DNA of 64,000 nucleotides from Sarcomyxa edulis (GCA_009761415.1 QUOL01000015.1:62001-126000), one strand, 5' to 3'; positions 45,629 to 60,989 are shown, numbered from the stretch's first letter. Notes: generated from the sequence alone by a model not told the origin. Program-made: numbers and translations.

Positions 45629-47590
45629 TCAATCAATGATACTAAGCTCTCTCGTTCTCGCCTTGGCGAACTCGTCTTTGTATGTATTCCAGATCCTTTA
45701 ATTTCCGAACGTTAGTATAAGTGGAGAGCTGGGTATTTTGGCAAGGATCTCACCGAGTCAGCTCGTCAATGTACAATTTCTGAATCCGTGTAAGTTCCTC
45801 TATTGTTGGTTTATCGGATTGTTCGACGTGGATTGGCCGGCCGACTAATCAAATCAAATCAAATCAAGTCAGCCATCAATGTATGAAGCAAGTCGAAGAA
45901 ATGACAAGCATGACTTACTAACTGCTACTATCCGCTTACGATAGGGCATTAAACCTAGATTATCTATATACCAATGACGCACACAACAAATAAGTTCTCT
46001 TCAGAAGAATATCAGACGACGGCAAGATCGACGTACAATTCAACAACCCCCTCCCATGAAACAATGGCAAAGTAAACCCAAATATACTCTGGAATTTCTT
46101 CTGTAGAGCGTATACTGTCGTACCCTTTTCGTTGGGCATTTGTTGGAAGATCTGGGAATGTCAATTTGTTGATTAGCTGCAAAGAAGGACGAGATAAGAT
46201 GAAGAACAAGGATACTGACGTCATTCTCCCCGAATGAAAATACAGGCACGAGGTCAGCTCTGGAAAGAAATGGGAGTGTCAATGAGACGACACGGTGAAA
46301 GATGCTTCGACGATAACGCACCCGTTCTGGATAGCGATTTTAATAAAACCCAGCCTGACAAGAAACAGAATCAGTCGACTGCGACGTCCAAGTGAACCCG
46401 AATCGTGACTCACCTCTTCCTCAAAGTAAGATCAGCCGTCCCAGGATGAGCACTCAAACTCTCCGCAGCACCCCCAACGACAATAGTAATTGCCGACCCC
46501 GGACCCGCCTTGAGGATATTCGAACACGACTGCTTGCTGACGCTGCATACGCCTAGGGCCATGATGATGTCTCGGTAGAACGGGACGTGGAAGTTTGAGG
46601 CGAGGGTGAGTAGGTGGGGTTTTATCCCAGGGAACGATTTTGAGAAGCCCGTTGCTGAGTTGGAAGGAATGAAATGCAAGAAATGAGTGAGCCTGATGCG
46701 CGACGTGCAGAGTCAGTTGTACACACCTTCAGTCGCGAATGTAGCGATGGCGCCCCTATGAGCGGACGGAGGTATATTCGTGAGTACGGATAGAGGGTTA
46801 TTCAGGATGAGAGGCGTACATTCCAATGATACCTGTGATACCTACAAGTCAGCATTATGAACGCGTAACAGAAAAGGAAACGCAAGACGCACCATGTGGA
46901 TGATACCCAAAGACATACGGACGGTCGGGAGGCAAGTCGCATTCCTGACTAACACATTAACATGAAAGCCTACATACATATGAGGAAGCTGCTGACCTTC
47001 AAAAATCTTTGGCACAATATAACGCGTCAGCAAAGAGTCTGGGAGCGATAGCTGGAACGAACGTACGACGCAGGGTAATACTCCGCAAAAAACGTCCACA
47101 CTCTCATCGACCTGAACCACGGACTCGTTCTTCCACCATGTTCCGGACTCTCGTCTATCCAATGGACCCATATTTGATACGCTAACAGCGGCGGCCAGAG
47201 TGGAGGGAATGAACTGTACAGGCAGGCAAGGAAGGGTCAATCGTTAGTTCTAGCTCTTTCGTCCCGCTCGACCTCAGTAGGGTACGGGGATGGATGACGC
47301 ACCATAGGTAGAAGAAAGCAAAGACGGTGAGTATGATCATGACAGACCAGACCGCTACCGCCATCATCTGTAACCGTCTCTTCCTCGGGATCTTCGACGG
47401 AACGAAACTAAGAGAATATTATTTCATTACAAGTCCCTCGAGGGCTTAAAATACACACAACTCACTCAATATTGGCATGAAGGGCAACCACTGGACGCAG
47501 TGGGGTCACGGTAAGTGACGAGAGACGTTCTCTCAGCGAGGATGCTGAGATGGATCTCGACGCTGCTGAAAGCGCCCGCCCTGGTTCCAT
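45629..47590 (-). CDS. DGA1: Diacylglycerol acyltransferase type 2
   Basis: Fourteen exons: 47466-47590, 47303-47407, 47067-47213, 46997-47006, 46893-46944, 46820-46841, 46727-46755, 46414-46654, 46322-46354, 46220-46259, 46037-46151, 45919-45963, 45754-45844 and 45629-45695, 373 residues. Family marks: two N-terminal membrane spans (AVWSVMIILTVFAFFYL and a second), PEHGGR, YYP, the active-site YHPHG at 143-147, the RDIIMALGVCSVSK region, VVGGAAES, and GADLVPVFSFGEND. It joins acyl-CoA to diacylglycerol to make storage triacylglycerol at the ER and lipid droplets. Exon 4 is 10 nt; without it the conserved run from YYPAS to LPPDRPY cannot be read. A short AAATC repeat lies in the intron near 45850. 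Confidence 0.95.
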
Positions 47591-47968
47591 CATAGATGGG
47601 GATTGGGTTGAAATTTGTTGGTACTGATTGGCAGCAAAAATACAAACAGAGGCTCAGTGATGGTCGTACGGAAAAGTTTGGAAGTCGATGCTTGCGATTG
47701 ACGCGCGAGGAGAAAGAGAGATGGATTTCCAATTTCGCGCCAGCGCTGATCTCATGAACATCGAGGAGATCTCTCAGAAGAGCTCCCACTGGAGTTTAGA
47801 TGAGTTCTCAAATGAGCTTATTATTACAAGTCAGACAACATCTATCATTCGAGCTACTAGATGATGATCGATGGCACGGGCAGTGGGCAAAGAAAACAAT
47901 ACGAAGGGAAAGAAAACGAGACGTCCAACTACCAGCCAATTCAACCTTCAGCATGCTATTACAATCTT

Positions 47969-51035
<3,067 letters not shown>

Positions 51036-51263
51036 CGTGATTGGTATTTAGAAAGTAGGATGTAGTTTTTGGGAGAGCAGGATGAGGTCTGCTATATGAG
51101 GTTGGAAACAAGAGCGACGCGCGTCCTGACTGACTGAGGCGGTAAACTCCGACCACCCACACGTGGCAAATTCCGTCCAAGACTGTTCCCGTAGATTCGA
51201 CCGTGTTCTAAGCCGAAAAATACACTAGCTTCTCAAAAGGATATACTAAAATCATGGATGACA

Positions 51264-52229
51264 CTACATCTCCTCGTCTGAACCGAGATCAAGGTCCTCA
51301 ACAGGAAAATCCCCAACTTTCACCTTGTCTGGACGAACAAACACGCCGTAGTTTGCCTTACAAGAAAAGTATCGCTCCCCTTGCACCCTGTATAAGTAGT
51401 CAGCGGGATAGAATTTGTCAACTTCCAGCACGACGTACGAGCCATCATTCTTGCCCATGGGCTCGTCATACTCGACGCCCACCCATATTCCATCTCCTTT
51501 TCCAAATTTTGTCATTCCAACAAACCGCACCGTCCCACGTTTATGCAGATCACTCTCTGTGGACTCGACTTCGCAACGCGAACCAACAGGGATGGGTACC
51601 TCGAGGGTTGGTACGGGTACAGATTCGTTCTTAGGCGCGAATCTTCCTACTTTGTTTCTTTGTTTATAAGCAAGGACGGTATCTAGCGTTGACAAGTCAG
51701 TCCGTATTGCACATAATATATGGACGGGTGAAGTTACCTGGCCGCTCAGCATACGCAGTGTCGCTCAGCTCGAACTTGTCTACTTGCGAGACATCCGTCA
51801 ACTGTCCCGTAAATGACGTTGACGGGTTCGTATCATCAACCTGGATGAATCGCGAGTTGACACAGTCTTTCAAACGTTAGAATACTCTCAAACGTACCTT
51901 GAGCACCTGCCAATCGCGCACACCATAGAACCCAAGCGGTTTACTATCATCATCCAAAGTCGCGATGACCGAAGGATCGTCGCGTGAGTTCGAAAGTGAG
52001 ATCGCCTGATTTGGCACAGGTATGCCTGTAATGAGTTCGAGCTTTGCCTATGAATAGTCATAGCTTTTAGGAGAGTGCTCGAGTCGAGAGGATCTTGGAT
52101 GATCTCAAGTCAATCAAAACCTTGATTATGTACCTTGAGCTGCTGAACTGTTGTGTGCAGTTCTAGACGACGCTCAGAGCTTGTGTCTGGTGAAACGACG
52201 AATACGTTGACGACTCCTGAAGCTGACAT
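51264..52229 (-). CDS. ALF1: Tubulin-folding cofactor B
   Basis: Exons 52134-52229, 51898-52047, 51738-51840 and 51264-51682 give 255 residues. The N-terminus ([20 protein letters not shown]) is a ubiquitin-like fold, then a linker with [21 protein letters not shown], then a CAP-Gly domain: [57 protein letters not shown]; the acidic tail ends SDEEM. Cofactor B with cofactor E handles alpha-tubulin during dimer assembly and disassembly; the C-terminal EEM mimics the tubulin tail. Domain order and length match Alf1/TBCB. Its stop is 229 bp from the CDC48 start, so CDC48's promoter must be short or overlap its 3' end. Confidence 0.94.
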
Positions 52230-52477
52230 CGAAGACGATGAGATTTAAGAATAAGTAGTGGAAAGCAAAGCGTAGATTCAAGTTAGATTTTGAAATCGAA
52301 TCCGATCTCATTCTACAATGAATCACATGACATCGGTCGCGTCAACGCGTCGACTGTGGCATCGCATGTGTGTTGGTCCACGACATGCAGGGGAAGCTTT
52401 ATGTATTCATAGGAAGTTATACAAGACCATCATTTCAAAATAAGTTTCATAGGTCGCTGCTCAATCCACGAGTTTCT

Positions 52478-54803
52478 CTAGATGCCACCCACCGCCACAT
52501 CTAGTTGAGTCTCACGAATAAGTTTTTCGGCAGCATCCGATCGAGGTTTGATGATGCATCTGAAGGGGACAGGGTATCTAAAGAGAAAGAATCAGGATAC
52601 AGCGCATATCTCAAGAAGAAGAAAAGAACTTACGACAGCATCCCAGATGTCACCTCGGGCTTCAACTGAACTGGTTTACCACGGTCATCGACCGGAGGTG
52701 TGATGTTGAACACAGATAGAACAGATGTAACCATGGTATAGAGTGAGTTATGGCTCATGTGCCGTCCAGGACATATCCTATCGACGAAACACCGTCATCA
52801 GCCTGTCCTGAATTCAAGAGAGTGTCAAGACTGACCTTCTTCCATACCCAAATGCAGCGGTAGAAGGATCTCTGATTGCGGGATTCAACTGACCATCTTT
52901 GAGGAAGCGGTCTGGTTTAAATGAATGGGGGTCAGGATACATTTCGGGATCATGAAGGATAGACCTGGGAGGTCACAATGGGAGATGAGCATCCGGGCAA
53001 ATTCAGTGTATGCAACAACGCACCAGCTATTGCCCATGACAACAGACCCTGCAGGAATAAGAAAACCGTCGTACTCGTCATCAGTAGTGCAGGCATGTGC
53101 GACAGCTAATTGTGAAATATCAGCCATATGGCTTCTATGATATAGATGCAACATACCTAATGGAACCACCAGCTGCCATCGCATAATCTCTTTCATCGTC
53201 GCGTGGATATATGGAAGTGAGTCATAGTCTTCAAAGTCAGGCAACCGGTCCTTGCCGACTACAGCGTCAAGTTCTGCTTGGGCTTTGGCCTGTGCTTCCG
53301 GGTACATCGCCATCGCGAGGAAGAAGAATTGTACGGCCGAGACGGTCTGTGATTTCAACGAACAATCGATGAGTTGATTTCGGATCTGGACTCGAGGCTT
53401 TACGCTATTCACCGTATCAGCTCCGCCTGAAGTGATATGGGGTCAGACAGAGCTAGAACACGGCGATATTAGTCTATATAGCTCACCTACATACGCAACT
53501 CCAGCAGAATGACGCGCAATTATCTCTTCCTCTTCGCGTGATTCTCCCTCCGGTAATCCCTCTATCAAAGTTGCAGCAATGGATGGGCCAGCATCACCTC
53601 GTGCCTGTTGAGAAACCGGGTTTTGAATCAAAACAGGTCATAATATGTATGTTGGCGTACTAAGGCATCTTTCACAGCATTGAAGGGGCGATGCTCCATC
53701 CTGTGATTGACTTCTTTCCAATGAGCGGCCTTTCTCTTGAAGCCAGCACCTGGAAACCATGATGGGACGTATTTCACTGTCGAGTGTGATATATACGGCA
53801 TGAGCTCAGCAAATCGAACGAATGAACAAATTTCTTACAAATCGGAAGGTAATCTACCATAAATGATCCTGGAATCCCTGATCAGAGTTATCAGTGTCAA
53901 CATCGGGAGAAAAAATGACACACGAATAGACCAACCTGCTTGAGCCAAGCTGTCTAATGACTCCTCAGCTGTAGAAATGTATGGATCATCTGACCCAGAT
54001 ATTTCGATATCGTAAGCCACTTTCATAATGACGGCGGAGAAAGAGCTGCGTTGCGCATAAATGCCTTGAATGAATACAGCTAGACGGGAGACATCTTTGG
54101 GCCACTTACTGTCGGACATGGTGTAAAAAGTTGTCAGGTGTATCTAGCAATCGATGAAGGAATGCACGGGCTTCTTGGAGTTGAATGGGCCGATATTGAA
54201 GAGAGGCTGTAGGATGGAAAAATTCGTGGAAACAACGGCGATGACGACGCCACCAAGACCCATACTAGGTAGATAGATCAAGCCGGCTCAGCTGCTTGTC
54301 TAAAAGGGGAACCGCACATGTGAATGAACAAACGTACCCTCAGTACAGTCATATTATATTCCCAACCCATTCTATGCATAACATTTGAGTTCTTCAACAG
54401 TGATCGAAGGGCAAGATGAACTCACAATTCGGTGAGCATTGGCAGGCGAATGCGATCTGAGTATAAGGACGATCTTTTTTCGAACAGGTCGAAGCATCTT
54501 TCTGCAGACCCAAGGAGGATTATATGCTGCCCCAATACTTTGAGATGGATGATATCGCCTGAGTGAGGATAGATCAATGTGGCGCAATGAAAATTCGTAA
54601 ACGAGAAGGTGCGTACCATATTTGCGGAACCATTCATCGTAAACTAGCCACGGCTTGTCAGTAGGAATGTCGAATAAATTCCCGATGATAGGAAGCCCCT
54701 TAGGACCAGGAGGTAGAGGGAGTTCGCTTGTCTTTCTTTTTCTGATATTATACCAAAGAATGAGCACAGTACATAGTCCCGCGATGGAGTAGACCAGATG
54801 CAT
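52478..54803 (-). CDS. Cytochrome P450 monooxygenase
   Basis: Fourteen exons (54617-54803, 54426-54558, 54338-54371, 54110-54264, 53936-54045, 53839-53877, 53661-53776, 53487-53604, 53413-53426, 53157-53346, 53024-53105, 52836-52964, 52634-52777, 52478-52577) give 516 residues. An N-terminal membrane anchor and LPLPPGPKGLPIIGN hinge are followed by the I-helix AGVAYVGGADTTVSA, KEIMRW (ExxR), the PxxF region FKPDRF, and the heme loop FGYGRRICPGRH with Cys438. It resembles the CYP64-like/CYP5144-type enzymes multiplied in wood-decay fungi, which oxidise aromatics or terpenoids; substrate unknown. Exon 9 is 14 nt. It stands next to a BAHD-type acyltransferase on the same strand, a plausible tailoring pair. 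Confidence 0.93.
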
Positions 54804-55408
54804 GGTATCTCGAGAGGGCAGCCTATGGATACAAAAGGTTCAAGACCTTCTTATAGATAGGCGGTACTCGGGGGATGAAGCCTCCACCTGCTCCTCATCT
54901 TTATTCTTGTCGTAGTCAGATCCCCGGTCGCATGACCTGCTTCTTGACTCCAATGAAAGATATAAGCCTAACTTTGCCAGTGTGCGTACCGACATCATTT
55001 GGAGAATGAGGAGTGCTTACGTGCCGATTGCAAATTGTAGAAGACTCCAGATGAGGATTCCCTTCGGACCACATGAAACATCGAATACATTCAATATGGT
55101 CTTTCTACTCACTGATAGGATGATAGTCGCCGTATGCATGCAACTTGTTCAGGACGATAGGCATAGTCTTCCACGCGCCGACATCCGTGTAAACCTGCAA
55201 CTTGAAAAGGGGTAGTGTCGAAGCAAGGGTCTACCCATGAGGATGGCTTGCCAGTGACAGTCAAGTTGGAAGACTCTCCATCGCCGTAAGTACCTCGGAA
55301 CTTGACCATCTCCGTTCCTTACTGATACAGATATGAACTGCGAGTAAAGTTTCTTGCCTGAGCCTATAACAATGAACCAGTAGCCGTCAGATGGATTAAT
55401 CGATCGCT
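54804..55408. other. Region between P450 and acyltransferase genes
   Basis: Holds the P450 upstream sequence (CTATAAG at 54850-54856 on the minus strand, 47 bp before the ATG) and the acyltransferase 3' flank. A 66-codon minus frame at 55109-55309 has no recognisable domain. Confidence 0.45.
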
Positions 55409-56979
55409 CTATGCATATTTTCTCAGCAGAGGATCCTCCAGCAACCTCAGGGCCACAATCGTGGCAAGGTGCAGGGAAACGTTGACGCCATCAGTATACC
55501 ACTCACCCTTCCCCCTCTCCACGACACCATGCATACGCCCCGCCTCCATGACCTGCACACACCCATCAAGATTCGGCATAACAGCTTCAAAATACGTGGG
55601 ACGCTCTCCTCTTCCATCGAAGTCCAAATCATGCACTCCCAACTTCAACCATGAGGTTACGATAACGTTGCGCCGACCAAGGAACGCATTCCAGTATCTC
55701 TGAGCGCTCGACTGGTGAGCAATATCGTGCAAGAGCGCGGGTAGTGTAGATGAGTTGAATTGAGCTACAGCGCTGCGGACGGACAAGGCCATTTCTGCCA
55801 AAGAGCTATCGGACGTGGCCGTAACTTTCGCAAGGGTGATAGGAGATCCGAGGAATGTTTCAGGCAGCGGGGGGATATCCTTGTTCTCAGACCAAGTGTC
55901 ACATCAAGATAATGCTCTTCGTCCGGTTCTAGCTGTCTCGCACTAATAATAAGGGCCCAAATGTGGGCCAGAAGAGCGTCGAGATGACTGACGCGACCGA
56001 GCGAAGACGCGTCTCGATAGATCCCTCCGATTTCCTTTTGACTAAAATAGATCATGTAGTGTGAGACGGGTGCCGTGAAATTCCATTGCGACCAAGGCAA
56101 AGGAGTGCCCATCAATTCTATTGTCGAAGTGTCAAGGCAAGACGGAATTTGGGTGGCTCGGGTCATGAACGTCGGAGAATCAGTTGTAGAGGCCCAGTAG
56201 TCGTATCGATGAAGGGGAAGAGCGCGAGACATACTGATTAAACTCGGATCTGGCATCCCCGCGTCAATGTCACCAGCTGCAGCTCGATCGAGGAGCTGTG
56301 GTTCGAATACAGGTTGGAGAGAAGGCACTGCGGTGTGAGAAACCAAAGCACGGTTCACGGCAGCCCAATCACGCACGAACTGTAACAAGGTTTGTGCATC
56401 GGCGAGGGCATGTGCCGACTTGACGCCAATAGAAACGGAACCACAGTCAAAAGTAGTAATCTGGATGATCATACTGGGTAGTCCTTCGTAGTCAGACATA
56501 TCGTGTAACGCAAGCGGGGTTCCAGTATCAATCAGCTCATTCGTCCGTAGCTGTCCCAATCCCACATCCCAATATCCGTTGACTGCCTCGGGAATGAGAG
56601 TCGAGATACGAAGGGGAGAATGCGCAAGAACGAATTCGACGCCCGGGTCAGTTGAGGTACCGTAGGAGATGACTACTCGCCCTTGACGATTGATATGACC
56701 CAGCGAAGGTTCAAACGTCGCGAAATGTAACTGTCCAGCCCATTGCGGGTACGACGAGAGAGTGCGTTTTAAACTGGAGACAAGCGTGTCGGGGTCGAGG
56801 GGTCGGCTGAAAATCCATACGCCACCTGCTGGCGCAAATCCTGCGACAGTGCTGTCGATGATAGAAAGTGCGGTGTGTACGGGATCTTTGGGAGGGTAAT
56901 CAGGATAGGGAAACACTCGCGTGCGTGAGTTGATCTGCACGTTTAGACCTGCGGTGTCGTTGGATATTATAGCGGTCAT
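55409..56979 (-). CDS. BAHD-type acyltransferase with one-base frame break
   Basis: Read without introns. The first part (MTAIISNDTAGLNVQINSRT to LDVTLGLRTRISP) carries HALAD, the catalytic HxxxD. At the six-G run 55869-55874 (six C on the coding strand) the frame breaks; seven bases would restore ISPPLPETFLGSPITLA and lead straight into the second part, which holds DFDGRG, the family's DFGWG-like motif, and ends DPLLRKYA. The whole is about 520 residues. BAHD enzymes move acyl groups from CoA to alcohols or amines; fungal ones include trichothecene 3-O-acetyltransferase-like enzymes. No short intron can explain the break: the only GT-AG pair there spans 14 bp. It is either a base-call error in a homopolymer or a real lesion. 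Confidence 0.78.
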
Positions 56980-57574
56980 TGCGTATGTGAGATATGTACT
57001 GAGATATACCTGCTGCCAGTTGGTTCAGTCCAAAATACGACTCACTCTTGTAGATGACACTGTAGCTCACGACGCGATATCGCACTGGTGACAACGTTTA
57101 CAGACCAATCAGCAACTACTGGCTTGTTCAACTATGAATCTGGGGGGAAGATGACTCCAAGTCAGACGGTTCCGAGGCCATAAGTAACGTACATCGGCCG
57201 GGTCCTGGGGTGATCTTTATAGAAAGATAACTTGGATATACAAGGCCTTAGATAGAATGGATGAGCTAGTGCGTTATCGTTTGATGTAGATGGAGGATGA
57301 GTGTGAATGCCACAAAACGAGGATGTTTTGAGCAACGTTCATGTCGGCGCCACAAATCTGTAGCTCAAATGCTGGCATCATCATGGCCAGCGTCGACCTT
57401 GGTCCAGTACAGTATTCGTCGAAAGACTCTTGTTGTTGACTTGGACTCTGAGCGTAGTTCTAAGGTAGACTTCGATTCTTGAGCTATGTTTATCACCTTT
57501 TGATCAAAAACTCACCCCATATCTTGCAGCACTGACCCGACGAGCTCATCATCACAACTTCAACTACAGCTCGA
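56980..57574. other. Intergenic region between divergent acyltransferase and Ies2 genes
   Basis: Contains CTATAAAG on the minus strand near 57214-57221. No gene supported. Confidence 0.45.
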
Positions 57575-58908
57575 ATGCCAGCTAGAAGTTCAGCGTCGAG
57601 GAATATCTCGAGTGGTAACGTATTCTGCCTTTCGTGTGCATATAATGTTCAAACCTGACAATGTTTGCTAGGGTCCGACACCGCTGACGAAAACGAGATC
57701 GAATACGACGACGAAGAGGAGATCGAGGAAGATGAAGAATCAGATGAAGAGGACCAGATTCAATCCGTGCGTCTCCTGAAATCTCCATTACATATGTCCA
57801 TTCATGACAATAAATCAGGCAGGACCAGAGGAAGAAGACGATGATCCACCTTCACCACCTCCCCAGCCCCGGCTCAAGATCAGACTGAAGCTACCTGCTC
57901 AGCCCAGTTCAAACTCGACTCCAACTCCAGCTCCTGAGGAACATACCTCGTCCAGACTATCCTCGAAACGTGGCCGTTCGCGTGGTTAGTGCATCTATCA
58001 TCGAGCAGTCTATTCTACAATGTACTGAACGCATCGTTGTCACAGATATCGATGTTGAGTCTGAGGACGAAGACGACGAAGACAATTCTCGCTCTACCAC
58101 TTCAACCTCAGTAGCTGGCCCATCCAGCCGACCCATGACCACTCGTCAAGCCGTCCTCGCCAGCGTAGTGGATTCAACACATGTCTCACTCGGTATGCAT
58201 GATCTCATCATGAAGCTTCAGACGCGCTCTTAAATTCATGTCATCACCCTAGACGAAGGATCTCGCAAGAAGAAACCACTAAACGCAACAGAACTTGCAC
58301 TACGCCGGGAAGAAACTGCACGGAAGCGAAAGAACCTTTCCGAGAAGAAACTAGAAGACGAAAAAGTACGCAACTTCTCTCATTCTGCTCTGTAGCCCAA
58401 ATCTCATCCAGAATTTCCCGTGTAGGCCGAAACGATCAATCGACTCCTCAAGAAGCAATCCCGTCCCAAAAACAAGAGAAACGCGCTTGCAACCGCAGAT
58501 GACCGCACGCCTACCAACGCACCCGTAGGCCCAGACGAATTCCCCGACCCTGACGACGAAAACGGACGTGAATCACAAACTCCACCCGTCCCCGTCATGT
58601 ACCGTTGGGTATCATCCTCTCGCCCGACTGCAGCAGCAGACGCCATGGACAGTGGAGATGACAACAAACACATGTCCCTCTCGTTTTCCGTCCCCCAATC
58701 GTTCCTCCCTCCGCCTCCGCTCGAAGATGCAGATGGCACGGTTGCGATGGATGTGGATATCCAGGTATCGGCGCTGAGAGATGTTGTGAAGCCTGCATGC
58801 AATATAGACGGGTGCTCGAAAGAGAGGAAGTATAGGCTTGTGAAGGATTGGACTATAGGTGCCTGTGATATGCAGCATCTGAAGTTGTTGGAAAGTAAGG
58901 CCAGATGA
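57575..58908 (+). CDS. IES2: INO80 chromatin-remodelling subunit Ies2 (INO80B)
   Basis: Exons 57575-57614, 57672-57766, 57819-57984, 58046-58192, 58253-58365 and 58426-58908 give 347 residues. A long acidic N-terminus (DEEEIEEDEESDEED) and a LKIRLKLP strand are followed by the PAPA-1 region: a basic helix ATELALRREETARKRKNLSEKK ending in INRLLKKQSRPKNKR; near the C-terminus is a HIT-type zinc-finger remnant (PACNIDGCSKERKYRLVKDW to GACDMQHLK). This order is that of Ies2/INO80B. In yeast Ies2 sits on the Ino80 ATPase module and stimulates its ATPase and nucleosome sliding. The finger keeps four Cys/His ligands only (C, C, C, H). Confidence 0.88.
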
Positions 58909-59386
58909 GTCGGCGATTGAGTTTTTGTACTTTCTTGGTTGTACAATATGTACCATACATGTTCAACGTGAAGTGTCGATATTCCCATCGTGAAGGCAGG
59001 ATCTTCGAAGGTTCAAAGCGTTGCCTCAACTCAAAGCGAATTCGGAAGAAAGCACCGTTTTATTTGTGAACAAATACAAGCAGCAGATATGTAGTACGTA
59101 GTCAGTCGGTCATAATCGTAAAGGAAACATACGAAAATAAGCTATGAAACCCTCCCATAAAGCCCATTGGTTGTGATTGTGATTGGATGTTTTTATGATT
59201 TACTGGAGAAACATATAGAGTGAGTACAACCGTACAGAACGGGAATAGTTGCCAGCTTACAGTAGACGTGAAAGAGAACTGAATAAGATAGAACGTGAGC
59301 TGTAAGAAATTGCCTTGTTAGAAGACCGTGACGGAGTTTCAAACAAGACACAGGGTCGGAGGAGTGACCTACCAGCAAAACCGCAT
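58909..59386. other. Gap between convergent Ies2 and GH7 genes
   Basis: 3' flanks; no CBM1-like coding sequence follows the GH7 stop, so a carbohydrate-binding module is absent. Confidence 0.5.
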
Positions 59387-60929
59387 CTAGTGTCCAAAGG
59401 TAGAGCCGATGGGACCAGTCTTGATGTTCGAGAAAGTGACGGAGGCACCAGGGCTCTGGGACTCGACATTGGTGGGGATTCCACTGTTTGTAGGGCATCC
59501 TCCGCGAGTGACTCCAGGAGAAGATGGGTTGGCACCGACAGGGTAGACACTGTCGAGCCAGAGCATCTCAGCTGCGTGGTCATCCCAGATACCTGAAAGG
59601 GAAGAGAACAGTTAGCAAAAGAAGTAAGTCAGACCAGGTTGTCGGGTATACACTCACTCATAACCAAAACCATTCCTTTTTGGAAAGCATTACCCATAGC
59701 CGCAAGACCTCCATCAGTCGCGAACGTGTTGGTGTCACCGAACACGGTCTTTTGGTCAGAGCAGAATTCATCGGTAATCGAGTTGTAACTCTTCAATCCT
59801 GGGACATTCGTGTTCGAGTTCTGGATGACCTTCCCATTCTGGACATACACGCGGCGAATCTCAGTAAGCGTACCGCTAGTGGTGTTGTCGTTGGTAAGGA
59901 ACTGAGTGACGACGGTGAATTTTTGGGAAGTATCGATGGTGTGGCCTGCACCGGAACCGAGGAAAGTGGTGTTACCCATACGGAAGGAGTTGAAGTCGCA
60001 TCCGGCGTGGTCGCATACGCCGGAATCGCCGCACTGGGTGCCAGAGCATTCGGTTTGGGCAGTGACTGTGCAAGGATGGGGAGTGAAAGCGGCAGCGTTG
60101 GCTGTGGAAGGATATTAATCAGTATTGTCAAGACAAGCACGGTAACAAGTACTTACAGTTGGCTTCCCAAATATCCATCTCACTGCAGCACGTGCCGAAT
60201 GAGCCAGTCCCAGAGTTGGGGTCACTGGCAGAAGGAGTCCATCCAGCCAGATTGGCCTATGCATGACGAAGACGAAATCGGTAATGTTTCGCCGGAGATG
60301 AACAAATGAGAACGTACCGCTCCATTGATGAATTTGATGTCCTGGGGACACTGCGAATCGCAGTATCCTGTTCCGAATTTGGCACCTGCCTTGTTGGTGG
60401 GGAATCGAGCAGCCCCACCGTCGGCATCCATCTGCGAGAAGTAGAGAGCACCGTTAAGACCACAAGGCAAATTCGACATGTCGATGTCGAAAGTGAACTC
60501 TTGGTTCTTAAGGTTGAACGTCTGGTACTCTGTCTCACTTGCCATGAGGTAGACTCTGGAACCAATGTTTTTACCAGAAGATTGGGTAACGAATTTGAGA
60601 GTGAGAGCGTTGCCGCTGGATGTGATACCGTATGTGCCAGAATAGTCTGCTCCGTCGACGGCACAGTTGGTCGCGCAGGTGGTAGGGTTGGGACAGATGG
60701 ATGCGTCCCAAGTGTTACCGGTGTAGCAGTTGGTGTAGCCACTGGTGGTGTGGACCCATCGCCAGTTGGCGTCGAGAACGACAGAGGAAGCCTTGGTGGC
60801 GCAACTGCCGCCTGTCGTGCATGTCGAAACTGTCAACGGGGGATGGGTCTCGGCCAGTTGGGTACCAGGCTGCTGAGCGTAGCCCAGAGAGGAGAAGACG
60901 AGAGCTAGAAGTGCAACCTTAGGAAACAT
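59387..60929 (-). CDS. Secreted GH7 cellobiohydrolase, one-base frame break
   Basis: Exons 60318-60929, 60157-60257, 59658-60101 and 59387-59592. A signal peptide ([12 protein letters not shown]) precedes a full GH7 domain: [53 protein letters not shown], the active-site [46 protein letters not shown] and RGGCPT-SGIP. The enzyme releases cellobiose from cellulose reducing ends. No CBM1 follows. Exon 2 has one base too many: the run of three G (60239-60241 as C on plus) after AGW must be two for TPSASDPN to continue, while both flanking exons are in phase ([11 protein letters not shown] confirms it). As written exon 2 meets a stop. With the base removed the product is 453 residues. Sequence error or recent pseudogene. 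Confidence 0.86.
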
Positions 60930-60976
60930 GCTGGATGACTGTGGGTTGATGAGTTACTGAGAACAACATGGACTAG

Positions 60977-60984
60977 TTTATATA
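60977..60984 (-). promoter_or_regulatory. TATA box of the GH7 gene
   Basis: TATATAAA, 48 bp before the ATG; a strong TATA is usual for inducible cellulase genes. Confidence 0.6.
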
Positions 60985-60989
60985 CGAGG

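Noticed and set aside
54065..54109. Apparent frameshift in the P450 after exon 4
   Set aside because: Using the acceptor CAACGCAG (exon from 54045) restores HHVRHSFSAVIMKVAYDIE with a 64-bp intron, so the gene is intact.
55109..55309. Minus-strand 66-codon frame between P450 and acyltransferase
   Set aside because: No domain, no splice partners that keep frame, probably chance.
59341..59390. Downstream exon encoding a cellulose-binding module for GH7
   Set aside because: After the stop there is no Cys/Gln/Tyr-rich CBM1 pattern in any frame.
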